From Sphingomonas hankookensis (GTDB taxonomy: Bacteria > Pseudomonadota > Alphaproteobacteria > Sphingomonadales > Sphingomonadaceae), in contig NZ_JAKREV010000001.1 in NCBI RefSeq assembly GCF_022664465.1, positions 992,001-1,056,000 on the forward strand: 64,000 bases of DNA, written 5' to 3'. Both the position numbers and the translations under genes were made by a program. The notes under the pieces were generated by a model. That model was given only the letters and a program-made list of their open reading frames with translations. It was not told the origin of the DNA and made no database searches. Positions within the stretch are counted from its first letter, which is position 1; each line of letters starts with the position of its first letter. Below, one piece after another: positions 15,845-25,651 of the stretch.

Positions 15845-17628
15845 ATTTCCGGCGTCGCCGATCCCGCCTGCCGCTCGAACAGGCGGCGATACTGGCCACC
15901 GTCCAGCGTCAGCAGGTCGTCATGCGTGCCGTCCTCGACGATCCGTCCCGCCGCGAACACCAGAATGCGGTCGAGCGCCCGGACGGTCGACAGCCGGTGC
16001 GCGATGACGATGGCGGTACGGCCGACCATCAGCCGTTCCATCGCCTGCTGGATCGCCGCCTCGCTCTCGGAATCGAGGCTAGACGTCGCCTCGTCGAGGA
16101 TCAGGATCGGGGCATCCGCCAGGAACGCGCGCGCTATCGCCACGCGCTGGCGCTCGCCGCCCGAAAGCTTCACCCCACGTTCCCCAACCAATGTGCGATA
16201 GCCCTTGGGCAGCGCCATGATGAAGTCATGGGCGTTGGCAAGCCGCGCGGCCTGTTCGATATCGGCCTGGCTGGCGTCGGGGCGGCCATAGCCGATATTC
16301 TCGGCCAGGGTGCGGTGGAACAGCACCGGCTCCTGCGGAACGATCGCGACCTGCTGACGCAGCGATCGTTGCGTCGTCAGCGCCACATCTTGCCCGTCGA
16401 TTGTCACCCGGCCGCCATCGACGTCGTAGAGCCGCTGGATCAGCTTCACGAAGCTGGTCTTGCCCGATCCCGACGGTCCCACCAGACCGACCCGCTGCCC
16501 GGCCGGGATCGTGACGCTTAGATGCTCGTAGAGCGGGCGATCCTGCCCGGCATAACGGAAGGTCACATCCTCGAACCGGATCGCGCCCGCCTCGATCGCG
16601 ATCGGACGGGCGTCGGCACGATCGGCGACACCCAGCGGCTCGTCGTGAAGCGCGACCAGTTCCTCCATTTCGTTCACCGAGCGCTGGAGCTGATGGACAT
16701 ATTGCCCGATGTCACGAAGATAGCCGTTGAGCACCAAATAGCTGGTGATGACATAGGCCATGTCCCCCGCGCTCGCCTGCCCCCGCGACCACAGCCACAA
16801 CGCCGCCCCGGTGGCCACGATGCGGATGAGCCACAGCAGCGCGAGCTGGCCGGACCCGGCCCAGGTGAATGCCATCCAGGTCCGGCGCGTACGCCGGTGC
16901 CACTTGGCGACGGTCCGTGCGAGCAGCGCTTCTTCCTGCGCTTCACCGCCGAATGCCTTCACCACCGCGTTCGTGCCGATCGCATCGGCCAGCACGCCGC
17001 CCATCTTCGTGTCCCACTGGTTCGACAGTCGCGCGATCGGGGCGAGCACGCGCGTCGCCAAGCCGACGGTCAGCACGATATAGGCAAGAGCCCCCACCCC
17101 CATCACCAGCCCGAGCAACGGCCAGTGTGCGGCAAGCAGGACCACCGTCCCGACCAGCACCGTCAGCGACGGCAATAGCGAAAGCAGCAGCACGTCGTTG
17201 AGCGTATCGAGCGCCCACATGCCGCGCGTAATCCGCCGCACCGTCGATCCGGAAAAGGCGTTGGCATGCCAGTCGGATGACAGCCGCTGGACGCGCGCGA
17301 ACGCCTCCTGCGTCACGTCGCGCATCATGTCGAGCGTTAGCGGCGTGATCGCCCACCAGCCGAGATGGCGGAACACAACCATGGCCGCCCCGAGAACAGC
17401 GATGACCCCGAACGCCAGCCACGCCGCACCGGCATCACCGCCACCAACGGCGTCGATCATCCGGCCGGCATAGAGCGGCACGAACACCTCGGTCAGCGTC
17501 GAAAGCAGCATCGCCATGGCACAGGCGGCCGCCAGCAGCGGCGTCCGGCGCCACAGGCGGAAGGTAAAGGACAGAACCTTGCGCAGTACGGATGCGCGCG
17601 GAAACAGGTCTTCGTCGTCGTCGGTCAT
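15838..17628 (-). CDS. ABC transporter, fused permease and ATP-binding protein
   Basis: A 596-residue half-transporter of the type I exporter class. Six transmembrane helices occupy about residues 25-310. The nucleotide-binding domain contains Walker A GPSGSGKTS, Q-loop (VPQEPVLF), signature LSGGE, Walker B ILILDEATSS and the H-loop (IAHRLS). It should work as a homodimer in the inner membrane, exporting lipids, peptides or drugs; the substrate is not inferable. It is read leftwards away from a 233-base region that also borders the LysR gene at 17862. That region shows no gene and may hold its promoter. Confidence 0.93.
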   Translation of the reverse strand: MTDDDEDLFPRASVLRKVLSFTFRLWRRTPLLAAACAMAMLLSTLTEVFVPLYAGRMIDAVGGGDAGAAWLAFGVIAVLGAAMVVFRHLGWWAITPLTLDMMRDVTQEAFARVQRLSSDWHANAFSGSTVRRITRGMWALDTLNDVLLLSLLPSLTVLVGTVVLLAAHWPLLGLVMGVGALAYIVLTVGLATRVLAPIARLSNQWDTKMGGVLADAIGTNAVVKAFGGEAQEEALLARTVAKWHRRTRRTWMAFTWAGSGQLALLWLIRIVATGAALWLWSRGQASAGDMAYVITSYLVLNGYLRDIGQYVHQLQRSVNEMEELVALHDEPLGVADRADARPIAIEAGAIRFEDVTFRYAGQDRPLYEHLSVTIPAGQRVGLVGPSGSGKTSFVKLIQRLYDVDGGRVTIDGQDVALTTQRSLRQQVAIVPQEPVLFHRTLAENIGYGRPDASQADIEQAARLANAHDFIMALPKGYRTLVGERGVKLSGGERQRVAIARAFLADAPILILDEATSSLDSESEAAIQQAMERLMVGRTAIVIAHRLSTVRALDRILVFAAGRIVEDGTHDDLLTLDGGQYRRLFERQAGSATPEIA

Positions 17629-17861
17629 GGAAACGTCACCGCACCAGCCGGCGCGGCCCTTGTATCAGCGATGGTGGCAGCGGCTGTCGGGGAAAGCCGC
17701 GCAGGTCAGTGGCGAAACAGGCCGCCGATGCACCGAATCCCACGGACGGGCGTGATCTGATCGGTCATGGTCGCCCTCCTTCCGTGAATCGCTTGACGGC
17801 GATGCTGATAGCAGAAGATGCTTTCCATCGCCATACCGGCGGGCGCGACATGGATCCGCCG

Positions 17862-18788
17862 TCAATGCGCCAGCCGGTCGGCGAGGAAGTCGACAAAGGC
17901 CCTGACACGCGCCGGCACGGTCGAGCCGCCCACAAATACCGCATGGATCAGCTCGACGTCGCCGGGATTATAGTCTTCCAGGAGCGGCACCAGCCGCCCC
18001 TCTGCGATCGCATCCACCACACTGAACCGGCCGACACGGGTGATGCCGACACCCGCCGCGGCAAGTTGCCCCAGCGTCTCGCCGTTGTTCGCCTCAATAT
18101 TCCCCTTCACGGTCAGCGTCATATCCCGACCGTCGCGGCGGAACGGCCAGCTCGGCTCCGCCCGGCGGAAATTGAAGTTCAGGCAGTTATGGCCGTGCAG
18201 ATCCTCCGGCACCACCGGCATTCCGTGACAGGCGAGATAGTCGGGTGCGGCGACGATCACCCGCCGGCTCTCACCCAGCTTGCGCGCGGTCAGACTACTG
18301 TCCGCCAGCGGCCCGAACCGGATCGCCACATCGGCTTGGCCCCCGGCCACGTCGACCAGCGTATCGGTCAGCGCGATGTCGATCAGGATATGCGGATAGA
18401 GGCGCGCGAAATCCTTGAGCAGCGGCACCACGCACAACCGCCCATGCGACAGCGCCGCGCTGACCCGCAGCCGACCGCGCGGCGCGCCCTGGTCGGCGAT
18501 CTGCTGCTCGGCGTCGTCGAGGTCGGACAGGATCCGCCGCGCGGTTTGCAGATAGGCTTGGCCCTCGGCGGTCAGCGTCAACATGCGGGTCGAGCGCAGC
18601 AACAGCCGCACGCCCAACCGTGCCTCGATCCGGTCAATCGCACGCGCGACCGCCGAAGCGGTCAGGCCGACCGCTAGGCCCGCAGCGGAAAAACTCCCCT
18701 GCTCCACCACCGCAGTGAACAGCGCCAGTGAACGCGCTCGGTCGGTGCCCCCGATCAGCTTTGCATCCAACGCACAGCTCCTTCGCAT
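17862..18788 (-). CDS. LysR family transcriptional regulator
   Basis: A 308-residue LTTR starting MRRSCALDAK. The HTH lies at about residues 20-75 (LALFTAVVEQGSFSAAGLAVGLTASAVARAIDRIEARLGVRLLLR), followed by the effector-binding domain. It is divergent from the aldo/keto reductase at 18860 with 71 bases between, so it most likely controls the reductase-MFS pair. The composition resembles the AKR-adjacent LysR at 12705, but the two are clearly different paralogues. Confidence 0.92.
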   Translation of the reverse strand: MRRSCALDAKLIGGTDRARSLALFTAVVEQGSFSAAGLAVGLTASAVARAIDRIEARLGVRLLLRSTRMLTLTAEGQAYLQTARRILSDLDDAEQQIADQGAPRGRLRVSAALSHGRLCVVPLLKDFARLYPHILIDIALTDTLVDVAGGQADVAIRFGPLADSSLTARKLGESRRVIVAAPDYLACHGMPVVPEDLHGHNCLNFNFRRAEPSWPFRRDGRDMTLTVKGNIEANNGETLGQLAAAGVGITRVGRFSVVDAIAEGRLVPLLEDYNPGDVELIHAVFVGGSTVPARVRAFVDFLADRLAH

Positions 18789-18859
18789 TTCCGCCGGGTT
18801 ATGTGTCGGCAACCGTCCCGCCATCTATGCACCTGATGGAAAACACGGAAGGGCGGCAA

Positions 18860-19894
18860 ATGGAATATCGGCAACTGGGCGCATCGGGACTCCGGGTACC
18901 CGCGCTGTCGTTCGGCACCGGCACATTCGGCGGCACCGGGCCGCTGTTCGGCGCATGGGGACAAAGCGATGCGGCCGAGGCGCGGCGGCTGGTCGACATC
19001 TGCCTCGATGCCGGGGTCACGCTATTCGACACTGCCGACGTCTATTCCAACGGCGCCTCGGAGGAGGTGCTGGGCGCGGCAATCAAGGGGCGGCGCGACG
19101 CAGTGCTGCTGTCGACCAAGACCGGCCTGCCGATCGGTGACGGACCGCAGGACTGGGGTGTCTCGCGCGCCCGGCTGATCGGCGCGGTGGAGGTATCGCT
19201 GCGCCGGCTCGGCACCGACCATATCGACCTGCTCCAGCTCCACGCCTTCGACGCCTCCACACCGACCGATGAGCTGATGGCCACGCTCGACCGGCTGATC
19301 GCGTCGGGCAAGGTCCGCTATGCCGGCGTCTCGAACTATCCCGGCTGGCAGTTGATGAAGGCGCAGGGCCTGGCGGATCGGCACGGTCGGCCCCGGCTCG
19401 TCGCCCATCAGGTCTACTATTCGCTGATCGGTCGCGCCTATGAGGCGGACCTGATGCCGCTCGGCCGTGACCAGGGCGTCGGCGCGCTGGTCTGGAGCCC
19501 GCTCGGCTGGGGCCGGTTGACCGGCAGGATCGGGCGCGACCGTCCGATCCCTGCAGGCAGCCGCCTGCACGATACCGAACAGTTCGCGCCGCCGGTCGAG
19601 GCCGAGCATCTCTACCGCGTGATCGATGCGCTGGAGGCGGTCGCGGCCGAGACGGGCAAGAGCGTGCCGCAGATCGCGATCAACTGGTTGTTGCAGCGGC
19701 CGACCGTCGCCTCGGTCATCATCGGGGCGCGCAACGAAGCGCAGTTGCGCGACAATCTCGGCGCGGTCGGCTGGTCGCTGACGGCGGAGCAGATGACCGC
19801 GCTGGATGCGGCGAGCGCCGTGCTGCCGCCGTACCCGCACACCCCGTACGTGCAGCAGGAGGGCTTCGCCCGCCTGAACCCGCCACTCGTCTGA
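18860..19894 (+). CDS. Aldo/keto reductase
   Basis: A 344-residue AKR of the larger YajO/Tas-like kind (MEYRQLGASGLRVPALSFGTGTFGG). Tetrad residues are seen in LFDTADVYSNG (Asp, Tyr), LLSTKTG (Lys) and LLQLHAFD (His). The C-terminal SVIIGARNEAQLRDN strand binds the cofactor phosphate. The start at 18860 is preceded by GGAAGGGCGG. The next gene, an MFS transporter, begins 17 bases after its stop, so the pair is an operon. Confidence 0.93.
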   Translation: MEYRQLGASGLRVPALSFGTGTFGGTGPLFGAWGQSDAAEARRLVDICLDAGVTLFDTADVYSNGASEEVLGAAIKGRRDAVLLSTKTGLPIGDGPQDWGVSRARLIGAVEVSLRRLGTDHIDLLQLHAFDASTPTDELMATLDRLIASGKVRYAGVSNYPGWQLMKAQGLADRHGRPRLVAHQVYYSLIGRAYEADLMPLGRDQGVGALVWSPLGWGRLTGRIGRDRPIPAGSRLHDTEQFAPPVEAEHLYRVIDALEAVAAETGKSVPQIAINWLLQRPTVASVIIGARNEAQLRDNLGAVGWSLTAEQMTALDAASAVLPPYPHTPYVQQEGFARLNPPLV

Positions 19895-19911
19895 CGAAAG
19901 GGAGCCATTCG

Positions 19912-21075
19912 ATGAAGCTGAATTTCCCCCTTCTCGCGCTCGCCATGGGCGCGTTCGGCATCGGTGTGACCGAGTTCGCGCCGATGGGCATGCTGCCAGG
20001 CATCGCATCCGATCTGGGCGTCTCGATCCCGGCGGCGGGGCTGCTGGTCAGCGCCTATGCGATGGGCGTCCTGATCGGCGCGCCGCTGATGACACTGACG
20101 ACCGGGCGCCTGAACCGGCGAACGCTGCTGATCGGGCTGATGGCTATCTTCACGATCGGCAACGCACTGTCCGCGATCGCCGACGGCTATTGGATGCTGA
20201 TGGCGGCACGGATCGTCACCTCGTTCAATCACGGCGCGTTCTTCGGTGTCGGCTCGGTGGTCGCCGCCAGCCTCGTGCCGCCCGACCGGCGCGCGGGCGC
20301 GGTCGCCGCGATGTTCACCGGGCTGACGGTGGCGACGATCGGCGGCGTGCCGCTCGCGACCTGGGCCGGCGAGGTGCTGGGCTGGCGCACGGCGTTTGCG
20401 GGCATTGCCGGCGTCGGTGCCGTGGCGATCGTGGCGCTGCGCTTTGCCCTGCCCTCGCTCCCGGCATCGACGGAGGGCGACATGGCGGCGGAACTCCGCG
20501 TCCTGACACGCGGACCGGTGCTGGCGGCGCTGGCGCTGACTGTGGTCGGTGCCAGCGCGATGTTCACCGTCTTCACCTACATCGTCCCGATCCTGCGTGA
20601 GGAAACCCATGGCTCGACCGGGTTCGTTACGGCGATGCTGGTGCTGTACGGGATCGGGCTGACGATCGGGAACACGCTCGGCGGTCGCCTTGCCGATCGG
20701 TCGATCGAGCGGACGCTGATCGGCAGCTTCGCCGTCCTCGCGGCGGTGCTGGTCGTGTTCGCGGGCGTCATGCAATGGCCATGGGCCGCCGGCGGCGCCA
20801 TCCTCATCTGGGGCATCGCCAGCTTCGCCATCGTACCGCCGTTGCAAATGCGGGTAATGGTGGCGGCAGCCGATGCGCCGAACCTTGCCTCGGCGATGAA
20901 CATCGGCGCGTTCAACCTTGGCAACGCGATCGGCGCGGCGCTCGGCGGAGGGGTGATCGGTGCGGGACTGGGCTTGCCCGCCGTCGCGATCGCCGGTGCG
21001 GGCATGGCAGCCCTGGCGCTGGTGATCCTGCTGTTCGTTCAGTGCCGGCAAACGGCAGCGGTCTGTCCGGCCTGA
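19912..21075 (+). CDS. MFS transporter, DHA1 (AraJ-like) family
   Basis: A 387-residue integral membrane protein with about 12 hydrophobic segments. The N-terminus (LALAMGAFGIGVTEFAPMGMLPGIASDLGV) is the classic start of this sugar/drug efflux group. The loop between helices 2 and 3 contains LTTGRLNRRTLL, and between 8 and 9 GGRLADRSIERT, corresponding to the MFS motif A positions. It probably exports a small hydrophobic or sugar-like compound by proton antiport. It is co-transcribed with the upstream aldo/keto reductase. Confidence 0.92.
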   Translation: MKLNFPLLALAMGAFGIGVTEFAPMGMLPGIASDLGVSIPAAGLLVSAYAMGVLIGAPLMTLTTGRLNRRTLLIGLMAIFTIGNALSAIADGYWMLMAARIVTSFNHGAFFGVGSVVAASLVPPDRRAGAVAAMFTGLTVATIGGVPLATWAGEVLGWRTAFAGIAGVGAVAIVALRFALPSLPASTEGDMAAELRVLTRGPVLAALALTVVGASAMFTVFTYIVPILREETHGSTGFVTAMLVLYGIGLTIGNTLGGRLADRSIERTLIGSFAVLAAVLVVFAGVMQWPWAAGGAILIWGIASFAIVPPLQMRVMVAAADAPNLASAMNIGAFNLGNAIGAALGGGVIGAGLGLPAVAIAGAGMAALALVILLFVQCRQTAAVCPA

Positions 21076-21120
21076 CGCATCGCCAGTCCGTTCGCCGCGC
21101 GTTGGGCGAACAGACGGGTA

Positions 21121-23177
21121 TCAGGCACCTGTTTCCTCCCTGTCGCGCTCCTTACCCCGTGTCGGCCGTGGCTGACGCAATCCTGCTGGCAAGAGGTTGA
21201 TCTTGCGCTGATCCGGGAGATGCCCCGTCACCACGGGGATCTTCTCGACCACCGACTTCAGCTTCTGGAGCGAGGCCGCTGCGGGATAGCGCGTCTCGTC
21301 CTCGCCGCCCTTACCACGGTGCCCGAGATGATCGTTGCGGAATTCGAGAAACACTTCCTGATCCTTCAGCTCGTCCGACACCATGTGCCGCGCCGAATGC
21401 ATCGCCTGTCCGCGCTTCAGGTCGGGCACCATCGGCGCAATGTACATCCACCACAGTTTGTAGAAGACGTCGCCGAGCTTCCGCTTGGTATTGCCGCCGG
21501 GCACCAGTTCGGGGAACAGCAGGCGTTCGCCCGCCGCTCGCATCGCGTCTACGTAGCGCAGAAAGCCAAGGCGGACGAGTTCGTCCGCAATGACGACGAC
21601 CCGGCGGGCGGACTTGTTCTTGACGCGCCCCGTCTCGGTCGCACGGATCAGCAGATAGTGGATGCCGTGCCGATGCTCCACATCGTCCAGCATCAGCTTA
21701 CACAGTTCCTCCCGGCGGGCACCGGTGTACCAGACCAGCAGCAGCACGAAAAACAGACCGTCGTGGACGACGGTCTTGCCCGCCTCCAGCCGCTCGCCGG
21801 TCCCCTCGCATCCGGTCCAGGGTGGCAGCTTGAACAACGCTTCGCCCTGTTCCCGCGTGTAGCGCTTTCGGGCTTCGCGTTCGTCCGCGTCGATCGCAAC
21901 GGTGAACAGCGCAAAGTCGATGACCGGCGCCGCGTCGACATGGGTGCGCATGAACGCATGGATTTGCGCCAGCTTGTTGAAATGCTTGTTGGTCGTGCCA
22001 GTGGAAAACCCGATATCGTCCATATTCAGCTTGCCGTCGGCGACATCCTCCGCCGCCAGCGCGACGGCTTCGTCGAGCGTCTGCTCCAGCACGCGATCAC
22101 GCGGCGACTTGCCGTAGTGGATCGGCAGATTGTCGAAATGGCCGTCCAACTCGAGAATGTCTGCCTTGGTCACCTCCAGAGCGGCGTCCCCGCTGGCAGT
22201 GATTTCTGCAGCAGGGTCGCCGCCCAGCGAATCTGCCGAAGCGTCTGCTCGCCGACGCTATCCTTCGCGCGCTTGCCGTCGCGCCGATGCTCAAGAAGCC
22301 TTGGCGTTTCCGCAATCATCCGCTCCGCCGCCTCGACAGGGCCGCAGTGCATCCAGTCGTCCGGAACACCGAAAATGCCGGATGACACCTGTGGCGATGG
22401 GTCATTGGCCGGCGCAGGGACAGATTGTGGTGGTGACGGAGACGCCGTCGCCTCGACCGGCTGCACCAATGTCCGCAATTACTGCTCGGCATTGGCATAG
22501 ACGTCGCGATAGGTCGGATAGAGGGCGAGCTCGACCAGCCACCGCAGCCGGTCGTCGATCGCGAAGCCCGCAGCCGCAAGGGGCCGGTCGATTTCGTCCC
22601 GGCGGATCGGACTGACGCCTTTATTCTCCCGCAAGGCGATGATCGTTTGCAGATCGGCGATGCGCTGCGCATCCCAACCCTCAGCCTCCAGCTTGCGCCG
22701 TTCGTCGGGCAGGAACGACATATGCCCGCCCTGCAGCGTCAGGCGCTGGAAATAGTCGACGAAGGCGCGGTTCGCGGCCGAATGATGCTCGGCATCGTAG
22801 GGCGTGGCGCGCTGCTCGGTACAGACCTCGGCGAGGCGTTCCTCGTACATCGCCTTGGCGATCGCCTGAAGTTCGCGCTCGGTCAGTTCGCGATTGGCGC
22901 GAACATGTTCGTTCAGCATGGTCACCACCCGATCATAGGACGCGGTCAGCACCGCGCCCCGGTTCCGCGCCTGCAGCCGGTCGGGGGTCCCGAGCGACAG
23001 GCGAACGTCGATGGGTGCATTATGGAACGAAGAATGAACCCTGCGCCACCAGAAATGTGGCCGCGGCGATAGACATGCTGGAGCGAGGCCAAGGGCGTTG
23101 ATCTCCCCGCACACCCCATTGGCACAGTCGACTGTACATACTGGGGTATCCGGACCGGGGTTAGCCAGTTCGATCAA
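21121..23177 (-). pseudogene. Tyrosine integrase, broken copy
   Basis: Closely related over its whole length to the intact 671-residue integrase at 50243-52258. Two lesions are visible by direct comparison. A glutamine codon has become TAA at 22479-22481 (after DVYANAEQ), and one base is missing near 22174-22177 (TGGAGG against TGGAAGG), which shifts the frame just before TKADI. The catalytic part (WYTGARREEL, MHSARHM, LGHRG, RYPAAASL) is otherwise preserved, so inactivation looks recent relative to divergence. It starts 14 bases from the exact attachment-site copy, as expected of an element integrase. Confidence 0.88.
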
Positions 23178-23190
23178 TCACTTAGCTGTG

Positions 23191-23320
23191 AATTGGCTGG
23201 GGCGGCAGGAGTCCCACCCGTCCAGCACGCTCATCAAGTAGTTGAAATCATTGACGCGCAAGAGAGACTTGCACACCAAGTTGCTACACTGTGATGGCAC
23301 AACGTGCAAGGCTTCTAAAC
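23191..23320. other. Attachment-site copy and distal end of the right element
   Basis: Positions 23191-23210 are identical to 52312-52331, which cover the tRNA-Gln 3' end and flank. After that it departs from the tRNA (GTCCCACC instead of TTCGAACC) and continues into about 110 bases related to 7484-7580. The remaining stretch to 23507 carries no convincing gene. Confidence 0.7.
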
Positions 23321-23507
23321 TGCTCTGCCGCGCACTTTCGACATCAGTAGCCAGAAGCGGTCATTCGCGCTGACCTTCGCCGTTCTCGACCAGCGAGCAG
23401 GTTTGAGCGACCAACAGCGACCGGAATACGAAACCTGACCGCCAGGCTTTACCGCCTCGCCCCCCGGCTGCATCAATGCGTGGTACAACACCGATGGGGG
23501 AGATTGA

Positions 23508-24050
23508 ATGAGCTCGACGATACGCTTTTCGACGTTTCCCAGGACTGAGTCACCCCCAAGCTTCGCCGCGCAACTGGTTGATGCGTTTAGAACTAAGGAA
23601 GCCTTAATCGCCACTACAGGCAGAGAAAAGGGCATGACGAGCAACCAGGTCCTCTCCACCCTAGCTGCAGATTTGGTCGCGTTGGGGTTTGTCGTCGAGC
23701 AGGGGAAAGCGCAAGCTGACAAAATTAAGCGACCTGTCTTCTTCGGTGAGAATGGCGCTCCGGCGCTGCAATATGAAATTGATGCATTTCACCACGAATG
23801 GCGCTGCGGTCTTGAAATCGAGGCAGGCCGCGCATGGCTTGGTAATGCGATTTATCGAGACCTCATACAAGCACTGGTCATGGTTGAATTGAACGTTCTC
23901 GCTCTTGCTGTTCCCAATGGCTACCGGCGTAAGAGTCTGGGACGAACCGTAGTTAGCAAGGACTACGAGGGGACCTGTGCGGTCGCGGACGCACTTTACG
24001 GCCATAGCAGGGTTCGAATGCCTTACCATCTCATTGTAATCGGCTATTAA
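23508..24050 (+). CDS. Restriction-endonuclease-fold (PD-(D/E)XK-like) protein
   Basis: A 180-residue protein with visibly lower GC and different codon use than its neighbours. The core ALQYEIDAFHHEWRCGLEIEAGRAW followed by YRDLIQALVMVELNVLALAVPNGY resembles restriction-nuclease folds of the BglII-like sort, with an acidic residue (ID), about 10 residues, then E-x-E, and a following helix rich in conserved small residues. ExE replaces the more usual ExK. No partner methyltransferase is adjacent on this strand, though a methyltransferase operon begins downstream on the other strand. The family call is from pattern alone. Confidence 0.5.
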   Translation: MSSTIRFSTFPRTESPPSFAAQLVDAFRTKEALIATTGREKGMTSNQVLSTLAADLVALGFVVEQGKAQADKIKRPVFFGENGAPALQYEIDAFHHEWRCGLEIEAGRAWLGNAIYRDLIQALVMVELNVLALAVPNGYRRKSLGRTVVSKDYEGTCAVADALYGHSRVRMPYHLIVIGY

Positions 24051-24222
24051 TTGCATGTCATAGAAAGCCGCGAAGTCGCTTCAGATCGGTCGACGAGAAA
24101 ATTTGAATGACCAAATGGAATGAACTTTGTTATACAAAGATCGCATCTTCTTGCAGCGGCTACTTGGGATTATTTTATCTCGCCATCGCAGGAACGACAA
24201 TCTACGCGGCTAACGTCTCATC

Positions 24223-25260
24223 TCAAAAAACAACGATATGTTGGAGCCAATTTAGGACACTGCCGGCAAGATGGCGCAATGCCTCTACGATTTCCTCCTT
24301 AAAGATCATGCCTACCGTACCAGCGCCGCCCCACAGGGCCTTAGCCATATATTCGCGTGCTATATCCTTGCCTTTTTCGAGAACCTTGGCACCCTCGCTT
24401 TTGGCCGCATCGAGGATTTTGCGTGCCCACGCCAGCAGAGCACCTCGTCTACCTATTTCACGCGGATCGACGGTGTCCGACTTTAAATGGTCCCTGATTT
24501 GCTCCGCTGCGTCTTTAATCTCGCTACCGAGGGATGGCGGTTCCTCGATCGGCTCAGGCGGCTGGTTATGCCCAATTTGTGCCAGCGCACCGGTCGGGCC
24601 TTCGCCAAGGGCGGCAAGTACTCCGTCAACACCAGCCTCGATATTGGCACGAAGGTCGACTTCGCCTGGCCTACTGAGATCAAAACCGGCGGCAGTCTCC
24701 GCGAGGGATGCGATCTCCGAAGATAGCGCGTCAGCGAATGGGCTTTGGGCATCAGCGAGAAGCGGCCCGATGTCGCCAGTATGGGCTGAGCTTAAATGCT
24801 GAATGTATCGCGCGACCCTGTCGGGACGGATTGCGATGGCCCACTCGCTCTTCGTTTTGTCCTGCTTTTCAGCTCCATGATCAGCCGCAGCCAAAAGCGT
24901 TGCGGCTGTTATCTGGATCGAAGGCGAGACGCCGATACCCTTGAGCCGGTGATAGATATCGAATCCGGCGAAGACGCCGAACTGCTGACTAAAGCCGAGG
25001 ATAAGCGTCCGGCCGTTCGGCTCAACCTCGAAGCCGTCAATCCCTGTGACTTGGATGCGGAACTCCTCTGCTGAACGGCTCTTGCCTCCGTGCGACAGAT
25101 TCCAGATGTAGAGCCTGACAACGTGCTCCACGCCGTCCTTGCGCATGGCGAAACGCGCTGGATGGACGCCAAGGCCGGTAAACCGCTCGACGTGCCAACC
25201 GTCGGCGACGATGGCGTCGATGACCCGCCCGAACAGGCCTTCCTTGTTGAGACGAGCCAT
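24223..25260 (-). CDS. Operon protein with domain shared with the HTH protein at 29952
   Basis: A 345-residue soluble protein and the last gene of the seven-gene operon. Residues about 47-155 hold a domain also present in the operon's second protein: RLYIWN..., GGK, EFRIQ, TLILGF, VFAGFD, SPSIQITAATLL, then AIAIRPDRV. Residues about 160-345 are helical and acidic/basic mixed, ending in a hydrophobic helix (VEALRHLAGSVLNWLQHIVVF). I do not recognise a named family; such domains occur beside DNA methyltransferases, and a sensing or cleavage role is possible. Its start lies 11 bases after the preceding gene. Confidence 0.7.
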   Translation of the reverse strand: MARLNKEGLFGRVIDAIVADGWHVERFTGLGVHPARFAMRKDGVEHVVRLYIWNLSHGGKSRSAEEFRIQVTGIDGFEVEPNGRTLILGFSQQFGVFAGFDIYHRLKGIGVSPSIQITAATLLAAADHGAEKQDKTKSEWAIAIRPDRVARYIQHLSSAHTGDIGPLLADAQSPFADALSSEIASLAETAAGFDLSRPGEVDLRANIEAGVDGVLAALGEGPTGALAQIGHNQPPEPIEEPPSLGSEIKDAAEQIRDHLKSDTVDPREIGRRGALLAWARKILDAAKSEGAKVLEKGKDIAREYMAKALWGGAGTVGMIFKEEIVEALRHLAGSVLNWLQHIVVF

Positions 25261-25271
25261 CTCGTGTGCTC

Positions 25272-25640
25272 CTATGCAGACTTAGTCGCGAACAGGGTTC
25301 CGGCGACGTCGGGCGGGAGGGCGGAGCCCTTGTCAAATAGCTTCAAACCTTCGTTGATGAGGTGCTCAACGAGTCTGTAGGGCTGCCCCTCCTCAGGATA
25401 GAGCGCCTCCACCACCGCCTTGAGCGCCCCATCGGAATCGAAGCTGCCGACGTTCCACTTCGTCCCGGCGCCGTCCGTCGTTCCGCGCTTGACGTCCATG
25501 TCGATCGCGTGCGCCATGGCGAACTTCGCCGCCTCGATATCGGTAGAGAACAGCCCTTCGGCGGCCAGCGAAGCCAGTATCCGCTCGTTGCCGGACGTCA
25601 CGCCGATAGTCTTCTTGTCGGTGGTCTTCTCCGCTGCCAT
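25272..25640 (-). CDS. Operon small protein, 122 residues
   Basis: Starts at MAAEKTTDKK, 11 bases after the ATPase stop, with GGAG as ribosome-binding site inside the preceding gene end. The sequence is a compact soluble fold: GNERILASLAAEGLFSTDIEAAKFAMAHAID, then a glycine-rich turn and a helical C-terminus (YRLVEHLINEGLKLF). I do not recognise it. Its fixed position between the ATPase and the 345-residue protein suggests that it is a structural or specificity partner. Confidence 0.6.
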   Translation of the reverse strand: MAAEKTTDKKTIGVTSGNERILASLAAEGLFSTDIEAAKFAMAHAIDMDVKRGTTDGAGTKWNVGSFDSDGALKAVVEALYPEEGQPYRLVEHLINEGLKLFDKGSALPPDVAGTLFATKSA

Positions 25641-25651
25641 CTCTCCGTCTC

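Larger units (their letters stand above)
7459..23210. mobile_element. Probable older integrative element with broken integrase
   Basis: Bounded on the left by a degraded copy of the tRNA-Gln 3' end (7459-7483) and on the right by an exact copy (23191-23210). A tyrosine integrase pseudogene lies just inside the right boundary, in the same position and orientation as the intact integrase of the next element. The cargo is metabolic: GSTs, aldo-keto reductases, SDR, transporters and their regulators. The boundaries are inferred from the repeats. The interior is not obviously phage-like, so part of it could be native chromosome. Confidence 0.45.

Noticed and set aside
23191..23265. Possible second tRNA-Gln
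   Set aside because: Only the last 20 bases match; the T-arm is already altered and no anticodon arm is present.
23315..23722. 135-codon antisense frame over the nuclease-like gene
   Set aside because: The plus-strand frame has a restriction-fold pattern and better composition.
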